Source: Caldisericia bacterium
GTDB taxonomy: Bacteria; Caldisericota; Caldisericia; B22-G15
Reading direction: 5' to 3'
Assembly: GCA_030018355.1 (NCBI GenBank)
Contig: JASEFN010000003.1
Location: 1-47,530 of the forward strand
Length of the DNA: 47,530 nt
This document shows, piece after piece, positions 25,583-33,776 of the stretch; within the stretch, counting starts at the first letter, position 1, and each line of letters begins with the position of its first letter. A model generated the notes under the pieces. That model did no database searches and was not told the DNA's origin. It was given only the letters and a program-made list of their open reading frames with translations. The position numbers and the translations under genes were made by a program.

Positions 25583-26749
25583 ATGATAAGATTTGCAGAA
25601 AGAACTCAAACAATGGGAACAGAAGGTGCTTTTGAAGTTCTTGCCAGAGCGAAAGAATTAGAAAAAATGGGAAAAGAAGTTTTTCATTTTGAAATTGGTG
25701 AACCAGATTTTGATACTCCAGAAAATATTAAAAAGGCTGCCTTTGATGCTTTAAATAAAGGATTTACACATTACACCCCTGCATTTGGAATTTATGAAGT
25801 TAGAGAAGCAATTGCAAGATATATTTCAAAAACAAGAGGATATGAAGTTAAACCTGAAAATGTAATTGTAACTGCTGGTGCAAAACCCGCAATTGTCTAT
25901 GCTGTTCTTTCTCTTGTTGAAAAAGGAGAAGAGGTTATTTACCCTGATCCAGGATATCCAATTTATAACTCTGCAGTTAAAATTGCTGAAGCAAAGGGAG
26001 TACCATTGCCTCTTTTAGAAGATAAAGATTTTAGATTTGATTTATACGATCTTGAAAAAAGAGTTACTAATAAAACAAGAATGATAATTTTAAACTCTCC
26101 ACATAACCCAACTGGTGGAATTTTAACTCTTGATGATTTTTATGGAATAAGAGACATTATTGGAAATAAAGATATTTTTATTTTAGCAGATGAAATTTAT
26201 TCAAGAATTGTATATGATGGTGAGTTTGTTTCAATAACAAAAATAAAGGAGTTAAGGGATAGAGTTATTTTAATAGATGGATTTTCAAAAACATATGCAA
26301 TGACTGGTTGGAGACTCGGTTATGCAGTTGCTGATCCAGAGATTATAAAGATGATTGCAAAATTTGTAATAAATAATTACTCTTGTCCTACAGCATTTGT
26401 TCAAATTGCTGGCATTGAAGCACTTGAAGGAGATCAAAGTGCAGTAGATTATATGGTAAAAGAGTTTAAAGAGAGAAGAGATCTTATTGTTGAGGGTTTA
26501 AATAGTATAAAAGGAGTAAAATGTCTTCTTCCAAAGGGAGCATTTTATGTTTTTCCAAATGTAAAAAGTTTTGGAAAGAGTTCAAAAGAGATTCAGAGTT
26601 ATTTGCTTAATGAATATGGTATAGCATCTCTTCCTGGAACAAGTTTTGGAGAATATGGAGAAGGATATCTTAGATTTTCATATGCAGCAAGTAAAGAAAG
26701 TATTAAAAAAGCATTGGTTGTTCTAAAGGAGGCATTTAAAAGACTATAA
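25583..26749 (+). CDS. Class I/II pyridoxal-phosphate aminotransferase
   Basis: A 388-residue aminotransferase of the aspartate-aminotransferase fold. Motifs: EIGEPDFDTP near residue 37, YPDPGYPIY, NSPHNPTGG (171-179), ADEIYSRIVY, the PLP-binding lysine K236 in DGFSKTYAMTGWRLGY, and the substrate-carboxylate arginine region YLRFSYAAS. It matches the I-gamma type group that includes broad aspartate and aromatic aminotransferases. The amino donor cannot be told from sequence. It is the first gene of a tight run, and its stop overlaps the next start by one base. Confidence 0.92.
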   Translation: MIRFAERTQTMGTEGAFEVLARAKELEKMGKEVFHFEIGEPDFDTPENIKKAAFDALNKGFTHYTPAFGIYEVREAIARYISKTRGYEVKPENVIVTAGAKPAIVYAVLSLVEKGEEVIYPDPGYPIYNSAVKIAEAKGVPLPLLEDKDFRFDLYDLEKRVTNKTRMIILNSPHNPTGGILTLDDFYGIRDIIGNKDIFILADEIYSRIVYDGEFVSITKIKELRDRVILIDGFSKTYAMTGWRLGYAVADPEIIKMIAKFVINNYSCPTAFVQIAGIEALEGDQSAVDYMVKEFKERRDLIVEGLNSIKGVKCLLPKGAFYVFPNVKSFGKSSKEIQSYLLNEYGIASLPGTSFGEYGEGYLRFSYAASKESIKKALVVLKEAFKRL

Positions 26750-27603
26750 TGGATTATTTTAGTTTTCTTTTATGGTTATTTATTTTTATTTCGCTATTTT
26801 ATCCTGTATTTCAAAGGAGACAAATTGAACTTCAAAGGTTAAGAGTTATTGCATCACTTCAAAAGAAAAGAGGATCAAGAGTAATTACTTTAATTCATAG
26901 AGAAGAATCGATTTCATTTTTTGGGATTCCGTTTAGAAAAATGATTGATATTGAAGATTCTGAGCAAATTTTAAGAGCAATAAGAGAGACACCCGATGAT
27001 ATGCCAATTGATCTTATTCTTCATACACCAGGTGGTCTTGTTCTTGCTGCAGAACAAATCGCAAGGGCATTAATTAGAAGAAAAGGTAAGGTTACAGTTT
27101 TTATTCCTCATTATGCAATGTCGGGTGGCACATTAATTGCACTTGCAGCAGATGAGATTGTAATGGATAAAAATGCTGTTCTTGGGCCAATTGATCCTCA
27201 GATTGGTGGTTATCCTGCAATTTCAATTTTAAAGGCTGTTGAAAAGAAAAATATAAATGAACTTGATGACCAAACTTTAATACTTGCAGATATAGCAGAG
27301 AAGGCAATGAATCAAGTTTATGAACTTGCTGTAGAAATTTTGAGTGATAAAGAAGGGTCTCTTTCAAAAGAGCAGATCGAATTTATTGCAAAAGAGTTAT
27401 CATCTGGAAAATGGACTCATGACTATCCTTTAACATGTGAAAGGGTTAAAAAACTCGGTCTTCCAGTTTCATTCAATATGCCAGAAGATGTATATTTGCT
27501 TATGAGTTTATACCCTCAAGCAGGAGTTGGAAGACCATCTGTTCAATATTTACCAATGCCTGTTCAACCTCCATCCCATAAAAAAACAACACAAAATGAA
27601 TGA
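26749..27603 (+). CDS. Membrane-anchored ClpP-fold serine protease (SDH/Sah family)
   Basis: A 284-residue protein with one N-terminal membrane helix (about 3-20) followed by a ClpP/SppA-like domain. It has the glycine turn LILHTPGG (89-96), the nucleophile motif HYAMSGGTLIALAADEI with S125, and the GPIDPQIGG block (147-154). This is the serine dehydrogenase proteinase family (PF01972), frequent in archaea and thermophilic bacteria. The C-terminus is proline- and glutamine-rich. It probably cleaves membrane proteins or peptides, but the substrate is unknown. It overlaps the MoxR gene by 8 nt (ATGAATGA). Confidence 0.85.
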   Translation: MDYFSFLLWLFIFISLFYPVFQRRQIELQRLRVIASLQKKRGSRVITLIHREESISFFGIPFRKMIDIEDSEQILRAIRETPDDMPIDLILHTPGGLVLAAEQIARALIRRKGKVTVFIPHYAMSGGTLIALAADEIVMDKNAVLGPIDPQIGGYPAISILKAVEKKNINELDDQTLILADIAEKAMNQVYELAVEILSDKEGSLSKEQIEFIAKELSSGKWTHDYPLTCERVKKLGLPVSFNMPEDVYLLMSLYPQAGVGRPSVQYLPMPVQPPSHKKTTQNE

Positions 27604-28525
27604 TAAAATCAATCTTCTAATTAAAAATATTTCAAAAGTAATTGTTGGAAAAGATGAAGCAATAAAAAAAGCAATAATAACTTTAATTTCAGGTGGGCAC
27701 CTCCTTATTGAAGATGTACCTGGAGTTGGAAAAACAATGCTTGCAAAGTCTATTGCAAAAAGTATTAATTTAGATTTTAAAAGAATTCAATTTACACCAG
27801 ATTTACTTCCTTCAGATATAATTGGTATTACAGTTTATAATGAAAAAACAAAAGAGTTTGAATTTAAAAAGGGCCCTATATTTTCAAATATAATTCTCGC
27901 AGATGAAATAAATAGAAGCACACCAAAAACTCAATCTGCTCTTCTTGAAGCAATGGAAGAGAGACAAGTTACTGTTGATGGCATTACATATCCTTTAAAT
28001 GAACCATTTTTTGTTATTGCGACAGAAAATCCTATAGAATATGAGGGAACATTTCCTCTTCCAGAAGCACAACTTGATAGATTTTTTATGAAAATTGAAA
28101 TTGGTTATCCAAATAAAGAAGACGAAATTTTGCTTTTAAGTAGAGTTCAATTAAAACATCCTATTGAAGATTTAGAGGAAGTTATAAAAAAAGAAGAGAT
28201 TGTGGAGATTCAAAAGGAAGTAAAGAAAGTTTATATTGATGAATCTTTAAAAGAATACATTGTTAATCTTGGAAAAGAGTTAAGAGAAGACGATGATATT
28301 TATTTAGGTCCTTCTCCAAGAAGTTTAATTATTTTAATGAGAGTATCACAAGGAAAAGCCTATATTGAGGGAAGAGATTTTGTTGTACCAGATGATATAA
28401 AATCTCTATTTGAATCTGTTATGTCTCATAGAATAATTTTAAAGCCAGAATCAAAACTTAAAGGAATAACTGAAAAAGAGGTTATTGAAAGAGCAATTCA
28501 AAGGGTAGAAGTTCCAATTGTTTAA
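27596..28525 (+). CDS. MoxR-family AAA+ ATPase
   Basis: A 309-residue AAA+ ATPase. The start is the ATG at 27596 (MNDKINLLIKNISKVIVGKD); the frame is open further upstream but that sequence belongs to the protease gene. Walker A is at 41-47 (VPGVGKT), Walker B LADEINR at 101-107, sensor region VIATENPIEYEGTFPLPEAQ and arginine-finger motif LDRF at 160-163. MoxR proteins act as chaperones that insert cofactors or assemble complexes, usually with adjacent DUF58 and VWA proteins. Here DUF58 follows with an 8-nt overlap. Confidence 0.93.
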   Translation: MNDKINLLIKNISKVIVGKDEAIKKAIITLISGGHLLIEDVPGVGKTMLAKSIAKSINLDFKRIQFTPDLLPSDIIGITVYNEKTKEFEFKKGPIFSNIILADEINRSTPKTQSALLEAMEERQVTVDGITYPLNEPFFVIATENPIEYEGTFPLPEAQLDRFFMKIEIGYPNKEDEILLLSRVQLKHPIEDLEEVIKKEEIVEIQKEVKKVYIDESLKEYIVNLGKELREDDDIYLGPSPRSLIILMRVSQGKAYIEGRDFVVPDDIKSLFESVMSHRIILKPESKLKGITEKEVIERAIQRVEVPIV

Positions 28526-29744
28526 AAAATTTAAAAAAGAGATAACTTTTCTTATTATTTTAATTATTGGAATTTTATTAAATTCTAAATTTCTTATTTC
28601 AATTTCAATATTTTTCATCCTCTATATCTTATTTTTTAAAAAATTTTTAAAAAGAGAATTAAAAAAATTTAGTTATTCAATTAAAATAAAGCCAAGTTTT
28701 ATTCTTGAAGGAGAAACTTTTGAAATATCTTACTATTTAAAATTTTTTAAAACAAATTTAATAAATTTTGAGTTAATTCCTTCACTTCCAACCTATTTTA
28801 TTCCAATTGAAAGTAAAAATTTATTTTTGGAACTTCCTCAAGAAAAGGAAATAGTTCATAATTTTAAAGTAAGAGCAAAAAGAAGAGGAAAATTTTTTCT
28901 TGGGAGTTTTAAAGTAAGAGTTTATGATGTTTTAGGATTAGTAAATATTGAAGAGTTTTTTGATGAGAAGATAGAAATTATTGTTTATCCTAAAATGATC
29001 GAAATAAAAAAATCTATTGTTAAAACAAGAGAGCCCTCTTTTGGCATTAAAGTCAAAGAAAGGATATTTGAGGATTTTACATCAATTCAAGGACATAGAA
29101 AATATACCGGAAATGAAGAACTTAAAAAAATAAATTGGAAACTTTCTGCTCATAAGGGAGAGATTTTAGTTAAAGAATTTCCCTCAACTGCAGTAACTTC
29201 AATAACACTCCTCTTAGATCCTTTTGCCTCAAAAAATCAAAGGAATCAAGAGATTTATGAAGAACATTTAACGACTGTTTCTTCTTCTTTTGTCTATTTT
29301 TTTGAAAGATCAAAATTTTATTATGGTTTATGGATACCATATCAATTGAGAATTGAAGAAAAAAATGGTAAAGATCACCTTATGAAGATTCTTTCTATAA
29401 TTTCAGACTTAAAAAATAAAATTGAATTTGATTTTTCCTACTTTTTAATTGAAAATTCACAAAAAATAAGAGAGTTAAGAAATGTTTTACTTATAAAAAG
29501 AACAATAAATACAATAGAACTTTACAATTTAATAAAAACAAAAAGTGCATTTTCAACCTTTACAATATTTTTGCTCCCAGATTTTGGTTTCTTATATCCA
29601 TGGGAAAAGCCTCATCCATATATTCTTCAAGAAAGTGAAGAAATTGAAAATATAAGAAAAATTAAAGACTCTTTAAAGAGATATGGAATAAATATTATAA
29701 TTATAAGAGGAAATGAAAGCATCAAAGATCTTGTTTTTATATAA
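28518..29744 (+). CDS. DUF58 membrane protein
   Basis: A 408-residue protein starting with TTG at 28518. Two N-terminal hydrophobic segments (about 9-40) are followed by a beta-rich region with VRAKRRGKFFLGSFKVRVYD and then the DUF58 core HRKYTGNEELKKINWKLSAH, with VKEFPSTAVTSITLLLDPFA. The LLLD segment is a degenerate VWA-like strand. DUF58 proteins are constant partners of MoxR ATPases, of unknown biochemistry. It overlaps the next gene by 32 nt. Confidence 0.85.
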   Translation: MFKKFKKEITFLIILIIGILLNSKFLISISIFFILYILFFKKFLKRELKKFSYSIKIKPSFILEGETFEISYYLKFFKTNLINFELIPSLPTYFIPIESKNLFLELPQEKEIVHNFKVRAKRRGKFFLGSFKVRVYDVLGLVNIEEFFDEKIEIIVYPKMIEIKKSIVKTREPSFGIKVKERIFEDFTSIQGHRKYTGNEELKKINWKLSAHKGEILVKEFPSTAVTSITLLLDPFASKNQRNQEIYEEHLTTVSSSFVYFFERSKFYYGLWIPYQLRIEEKNGKDHLMKILSIISDLKNKIEFDFSYFLIENSQKIRELRNVLLIKRTINTIELYNLIKTKSAFSTFTIFLLPDFGFLYPWEKPHPYILQESEEIENIRKIKDSLKRYGINIIIIRGNESIKDLVFI

Positions 29745-31227
29745 TTTAACTCTTTCTCTAAATTGGTTTTTAATAAATTTTTTGCTATTAAATATTCTTT
29801 TTAAGAATATTTTTATATCTATTTTAATTCCCCTTTCTCTTTTCTTGTTTATTTTTAACTATAAAAACAAAAATATTGAAACAATTTTAAAAAGTTTAAT
29901 TGCCCTCTTCTCTATAACATTTATCTCTTTAACATATATTCCAATTAGTTTTTCAATTTTTTTAAAAATTCTTTTATTTTCTTTTATTTTTATTTTTTCT
30001 TTAATAATTTTAAAAACTGAAATTTCAAATACCACTTCAATTATTTTAATTGCTACTCTTCTAATTTTTTATGAAAAATATATAGGCAATAATCTTTTAA
30101 TTTATATTCTTTCATTTCTTTTTATAATTCAATCAATTTTTTTAAAATTTCTTAAAAACAAATTTTTTTATTTCTGGGAAAATAATTTCAAATTAAATAT
30201 TTCTCGTAATAAAAGAGTTTTTATAAATTTGATCTTAATCTTTCTAATTTCTACAATTTTAATCTCCTCTATTTCTTTAATAAATGCATCAATCTTAAGT
30301 AAATTAACTTTGCCAAGTGAACTATTTATAACCCAGAATAAAAATCAAACAAAAGAAGAAAATTTTAAAACAAATGATAATAAAATAACAATTTTCACAA
30401 AAAAATATGTTTTTAAAATCAGCAATTTTTCACTTAAATTCTTTAACTTTATCTTTAATTCATTTTATCTAATTATCTTTGTTGGTTTTTTCATAGTTTT
30501 AATATTACTTGGAATAAGATTTTTTAATCTCATAAAAGCAGTTTATGGAAGTAAAAAGTCTCTAAAATTTTTAATTTTATCCTTTTTCATATCAATATTA
30601 ATGATTCTTTCAATATATTTTTTATATAAGCCTTTTGAAATTTTAATTAAAACAATTGCAAAAAACTCTAAAATCCAAAATATCTCATTTCCTCTTTTTG
30701 AAATTGTTCAAAAAATAAGAAATTTTTTTACTTCAGATTCAAATATTGCCCAGAAAATTTTACCAATATCAATTGATGTTGGTTTAATTGTAGTAGTTTT
30801 ATTTTTTATTATTCTATCAACAATTTTTTTGTATTTTTTAATTTTTTATCTATATAAATCTTCTTTTAATGAGAGAAAGTTAGAATTGAGTAAAATAATG
30901 TCAGAATTTAATTTAGAGAAAGAGGATAAATTTGAAATAACTGGATCACCAAGAGAGAAAATAATAAAACTATATAATATTTTGATTAAAAAACTATCTC
31001 TAATTTTATTAAAACTTGATTATGAAACCCCAAATGAGTATAGAGTCAAATTTAAAAAAGAGAAACCAGAACTTTCAAATGAATTTGATTTAATAACAGA
31101 TAATTTTATTATTTCTAAATATTCAAATTATAATATAAGTGAAGATTTATTTTATAAAACATTTTTAGCATTTAAAAATTTATCAAATAAGATATTTAAG
31201 GAGGTGTACTTTGGAAGAGAGATTTAA
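29713..31227 (+). CDS. Multi-pass membrane protein with DUF4129-like C-terminus
   Basis: A 504-residue, strongly hydrophobic protein with about nine to ten predicted membrane helices. The C-terminal soluble stretch (about 400-504) resembles the DUF4129 domain that ends MoxR/DUF58-linked transglutaminase proteins: a helix SPREKIIKLYNILIKKL followed by YETPNEYRVKF. The transglutaminase core usual in this third gene is absent; the protein has no cysteine at all, so no Cys-His-Asp triad is possible. The first part is AT-rich and low in complexity. I do not recognise a specific function. It overlaps udp by 17 nt. Confidence 0.7.
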   Translation: MKASKILFLYNLTLSLNWFLINFLLLNILFKNIFISILIPLSLFLFIFNYKNKNIETILKSLIALFSITFISLTYIPISFSIFLKILLFSFIFIFSLIILKTEISNTTSIILIATLLIFYEKYIGNNLLIYILSFLFIIQSIFLKFLKNKFFYFWENNFKLNISRNKRVFINLILIFLISTILISSISLINASILSKLTLPSELFITQNKNQTKEENFKTNDNKITIFTKKYVFKISNFSLKFFNFIFNSFYLIIFVGFFIVLILLGIRFFNLIKAVYGSKKSLKFLILSFFISILMILSIYFLYKPFEILIKTIAKNSKIQNISFPLFEIVQKIRNFFTSDSNIAQKILPISIDVGLIVVVLFFIILSTIFLYFLIFYLYKSSFNERKLELSKIMSEFNLEKEDKFEITGSPREKIIKLYNILIKKLSLILLKLDYETPNEYRVKFKKEKPELSNEFDLITDNFIISKYSNYNISEDLFYKTFLAFKNLSNKIFKEVYFGREI

Positions 31228-32044
31228 AAGCGCAGATAGACCTGAAACAATTGAGGGAAAACAGTATCATATTGATTTAAAGAGAGGAGATTTATCAAGA
31301 TATGTTTTAACTCCAGGTGATCCAGGAAGAGTTGATAGAATTTTAAAAACTTGGGATGAGGGAGAAATTAAGGCATTCCATAGAGAATATAAATCTGCAA
31401 CAGGAAAATATAAGGGAGTAATGATTTCCGCTCTTTCAACTGGAATTGGAGGTCCATCTCTTGCAATTGCGATTGAAGAGGCTGCACGTATTGGCTGTGA
31501 TACATTTATAAGAGTTGGAACAACGGGTGCAATTCAAGAAGGAATAAATTTAGGAGATTTAATTATAATAAATGGTGCAGTAAGATTAGAGGGCACAAGT
31601 CATCAATATGTAAGAGGTGAATTTCCAGCAATTTCTTCAATTGAGGTTACTCTTGCATTGATTGAAGCAGCAGAAAGGTTAAATTTTAAATATCATATTG
31701 GTATTGCAGCATCTACTGATTCATTTTATGCAGGACAAGGAAGGCCCGGATTTAATGATTATCTTCCGTCTTTTGCAAAAGAAATTTTTAATGATATGAG
31801 AATTGCAAATGTTACTAACTTTGAAATGGAGACCTCTACTTTATTTGTTTTATCATCTATATATAAATTAAGAGCAGGATCTGTTTGTGTTGTTATTGCA
31901 AATAGAGTAACAAATGAATTTCAATATGTTGGAGAAGAAAGAGCAATTCTTGTTGCAAATGAAGCAGTTAAAATTTTAAGTGAATGGGATGATATAAAAG
32001 AGAAAAAAGGCAAAAAATTTTTCTTCCCAAGTTTATTAAAATAA
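31211..32044 (+). CDS. udp: Uridine phosphorylase-type nucleoside phosphorylase
   Basis: A 277-residue NP-I family phosphorylase. It opens IDLKRGDLSRYVLTPGDPGR with the phosphate-binding GDPGR at 36-40, then FIRVGTTGAIQEGI with R101/T104, and the ribose site NFEMETSTLFVLSS with E205 and E207. This pattern fits uridine phosphorylase (uridine + Pi to uracil + ribose-1-phosphate) better than purine enzymes. It uses a TTG start after AAGGAGGTGTACT. It ends the + strand run and meets the PAP2 gene convergently after 32 nt. Confidence 0.9.
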   Translation: MEERFKSADRPETIEGKQYHIDLKRGDLSRYVLTPGDPGRVDRILKTWDEGEIKAFHREYKSATGKYKGVMISALSTGIGGPSLAIAIEEAARIGCDTFIRVGTTGAIQEGINLGDLIIINGAVRLEGTSHQYVRGEFPAISSIEVTLALIEAAERLNFKYHIGIAASTDSFYAGQGRPGFNDYLPSFAKEIFNDMRIANVTNFEMETSTLFVLSSIYKLRAGSVCVVIANRVTNEFQYVGEERAILVANEAVKILSEWDDIKEKKGKKFFFPSLLK

Positions 32045-32076
32045 TTTTTACATAAGATAAATTATCGCTTTAAAGT

Positions 32077-32901
32077 TTAAATTTTTATTTTCTGGAATAG
32101 ATATTTTGATAAAAATGAGACCCATAAACCTAAAATGAGGTAAATAACTCCTTTTAACATATCAAAGATATAAAAAGAGAAAAAAATTAATAATAAAAGA
32201 ACTACTAAACCAATTAATTCTCTTAAAATTATATTTTTTATAGTCAAATTTCTTGTGTCTTTCTCTTTTAAAATTAATGTTCCTAAAAGTAAACCTGAAA
32301 AAGAAGAGAGAAGAATGGAATTTTTTTTCATAAAAAATGAAATGATAAAAATTAAAATTGGTATTAAAGAATTAAATCTAAATTTATAAAATTTATCAAT
32401 TAAAATATCCATATAATTAAAAATAAAATTTATTATAAAAAAACCTATAATTAACCCACCTATAACATCAATAAAAAAGTGAAGTGAGAGATAAAGTCTC
32501 GAAATTGAAATGAGTGAAACAATTAAGATTGAAAAAATGAAAAAAGATTTTTTCTTAAAAATTTTTGTTAATGAAAACCAAAAAACAAAGGAATTTTGAG
32601 CGTGTCCACTTGGAAATCCAAATTTCTCTTCTCCTATTGATGTTGTATGTATTGGATGAAAAAAATCTTCTTGGGGTCTTGGAAGTTTAAAAATATTTTT
32701 AATCAATGTATTAAAAGAAAAGGATATAAAAAGAAGAAATACTATTTTTAAAGAGGTTTTGTTATTAAAAATGAAAAAGAGGAATGATATTGCTAAAATA
32801 TAAAATTCAAAACTTCCAAGATCTGTTATAAATATAAAAAATTTATTTAAAAGAGGAGTTCTTATCTCTTCAAAAAACTTTAAAATAACAATACTCAACA
32901 T
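32077..32901 (-). CDS. PAP2-family membrane phosphatase
   Basis: A 274-residue membrane protein with seven or eight hydrophobic segments. The three phosphatase motifs are present: K-x6-RP (KNIFKLPRP), PSGHAQ and SRLYLSLHFFIDVIGG. The family acts on lipid phosphates such as undecaprenyl diphosphate or phosphatidate; the substrate is open. The start is placed at the ATG at 32901. A TTG at 32937 is in frame but forms the -35 of the predicted promoter. No Shine-Dalgarno is seen; the -10 ends 7 nt before the ATG, so the mRNA is probably leaderless. Confidence 0.85.
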   Translation of the reverse strand: MLSIVILKFFEEIRTPLLNKFFIFITDLGSFEFYILAISFLFFIFNNKTSLKIVFLLFISFSFNTLIKNIFKLPRPQEDFFHPIHTTSIGEEKFGFPSGHAQNSFVFWFSLTKIFKKKSFFIFSILIVSLISISRLYLSLHFFIDVIGGLIIGFFIINFIFNYMDILIDKFYKFRFNSLIPILIFIISFFMKKNSILLSSFSGLLLGTLILKEKDTRNLTIKNIILRELIGLVVLLLLIFFSFYIFDMLKGVIYLILGLWVSFLSKYLFQKIKI

Positions 32902-32908
32902 ATATTTT

Positions 32909-32937
32909 AGAATACAATTTTTGTTATAATAATTCAA
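32909..32937 (-). promoter_or_regulatory. Promoter of the PAP2 gene (leaderless)
   Basis: On the minus strand TTGAAT (32937-32932) is followed after 17 nt by TATTCT (32914-32909). Seven bases then separate the -10 from the ATG at 32901, which puts the predicted transcript start at the start codon. The box overlaps the opposite promoter of the EamA gene, so the two genes may compete for polymerase. Confidence 0.5.
32922..32930 (+). promoter_or_regulatory. Extended -10 promoter of the EamA gene (leaderless)
   Basis: TGTTATAAT at 32922-32930 is a perfect extended -10, identical to the one before the ferritin-like gene. It ends 8 nt before the ATG at 32939, and the short gap (AATTCAAT) has no Shine-Dalgarno. 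It overlaps the PAP2 promoter on the other strand. Confidence 0.55.
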
Positions 32938-32938
32938 T

Positions 32939-33775
32939 ATGAAAAAAGAAGATTTAATTTTGTTTTTGCCGCCTTTTTTATGGGGATGGACTTTTGTTAT
33001 TGTTAAAAATGGAGTTATAAATTATGATCCATTCTCATTTGTATTTATGAGATTTACATTCACTTTAATTTTAATGATTATTTTAATATATTTATTTAAG
33101 GTTAAAATAAATCGTGATATTTTTATAAAAGGAGTAATTGTTGGATCATTTCTTTTTTCAGCGTATCTATTTCAAACAATTGGACTTAAATACACTTCTC
33201 CAACAAACAGTGCTTTTATTACTTCAATTTCAATTCCTATAACCCCTTTCTTTAATTTTCTTTTAACAAAAAGAAAATTAATTTTAAGAACATATATTGC
33301 AGTTATAACTGTTTTAATAGGTCTTTATCTCCTCTTTGGAGCAGAGTTTAGTTCAATAAATATTGGTGATTTCTTAACTTTAATTTGTGCAATTTTTTGG
33401 GCATTACACATTTCAACAATAGGTTACTTTTCACTTAATGATGAGAGTTTGTCATTTCTTTTTTCTCAAATTTGGACTGTTTTTATTTTATCATCAATCT
33501 CAATTTTAATTACAAAAAGAAGTATTTTACCAATTCCATATAACTCCCTTTTTGGCGCAATTGTTACTTCAATTTTTGCAACACTTATCCCATTTTATAT
33601 ACAAATAAGATATCAAAATAATAAAAATACAATAAAAACAGCATTTATTTTTGCAACAGAACCAATATTTGCAAATATATTAGAATTTCTTTTAATTGGC
33701 ACAGTGTACTCATTAATAAATTATATAGGGATGTTTTTTATATTTTTATCCTCATTTATAGCCCAAAGAGATTAA
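32939..33775 (+). CDS. EamA/DMT-family permease
   Basis: A 278-residue protein with ten hydrophobic helices in two similar halves, the drug/metabolite transporter layout. N-terminal FLPPFLWGWTFVIVKNGV and the GLKYTSPTNSAFITSISIPI segment match the family. In the second half TAFIFATEPIFANILEFLLI is the equivalent block. Probably exports a small metabolite or amino acid; the substrate cannot be inferred. It stands alone with a promoter at its start codon and ends 1 nt before the stop of the convergent polX gene. Confidence 0.85.
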   Translation: MKKEDLILFLPPFLWGWTFVIVKNGVINYDPFSFVFMRFTFTLILMIILIYLFKVKINRDIFIKGVIVGSFLFSAYLFQTIGLKYTSPTNSAFITSISIPITPFFNFLLTKRKLILRTYIAVITVLIGLYLLFGAEFSSINIGDFLTLICAIFWALHISTIGYFSLNDESLSFLFSQIWTVFILSSISILITKRSILPIPYNSLFGAIVTSIFATLIPFYIQIRYQNNKNTIKTAFIFATEPIFANILEFLLIGTVYSLINYIGMFFIFLSSFIAQRD

Positions 33776-33776
33776 A

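Noticed and set aside
29713-31227. Transglutaminase gene
   Set aside because: Position suggested it, but the protein has no cysteine and no Cys-His-Asp core.
32045-32076. Terminator between the convergent udp and PAP2 genes
   Set aside because: Only a short AT-only palindrome (CTTTAAAG) is present; no stable GC-containing stem.
32902-32937. TTG start adding 12 residues to the PAP2 phosphatase
   Set aside because: No ribosome-binding site; the TTG is part of the predicted -35 and the extra residues look like translated promoter sequence.
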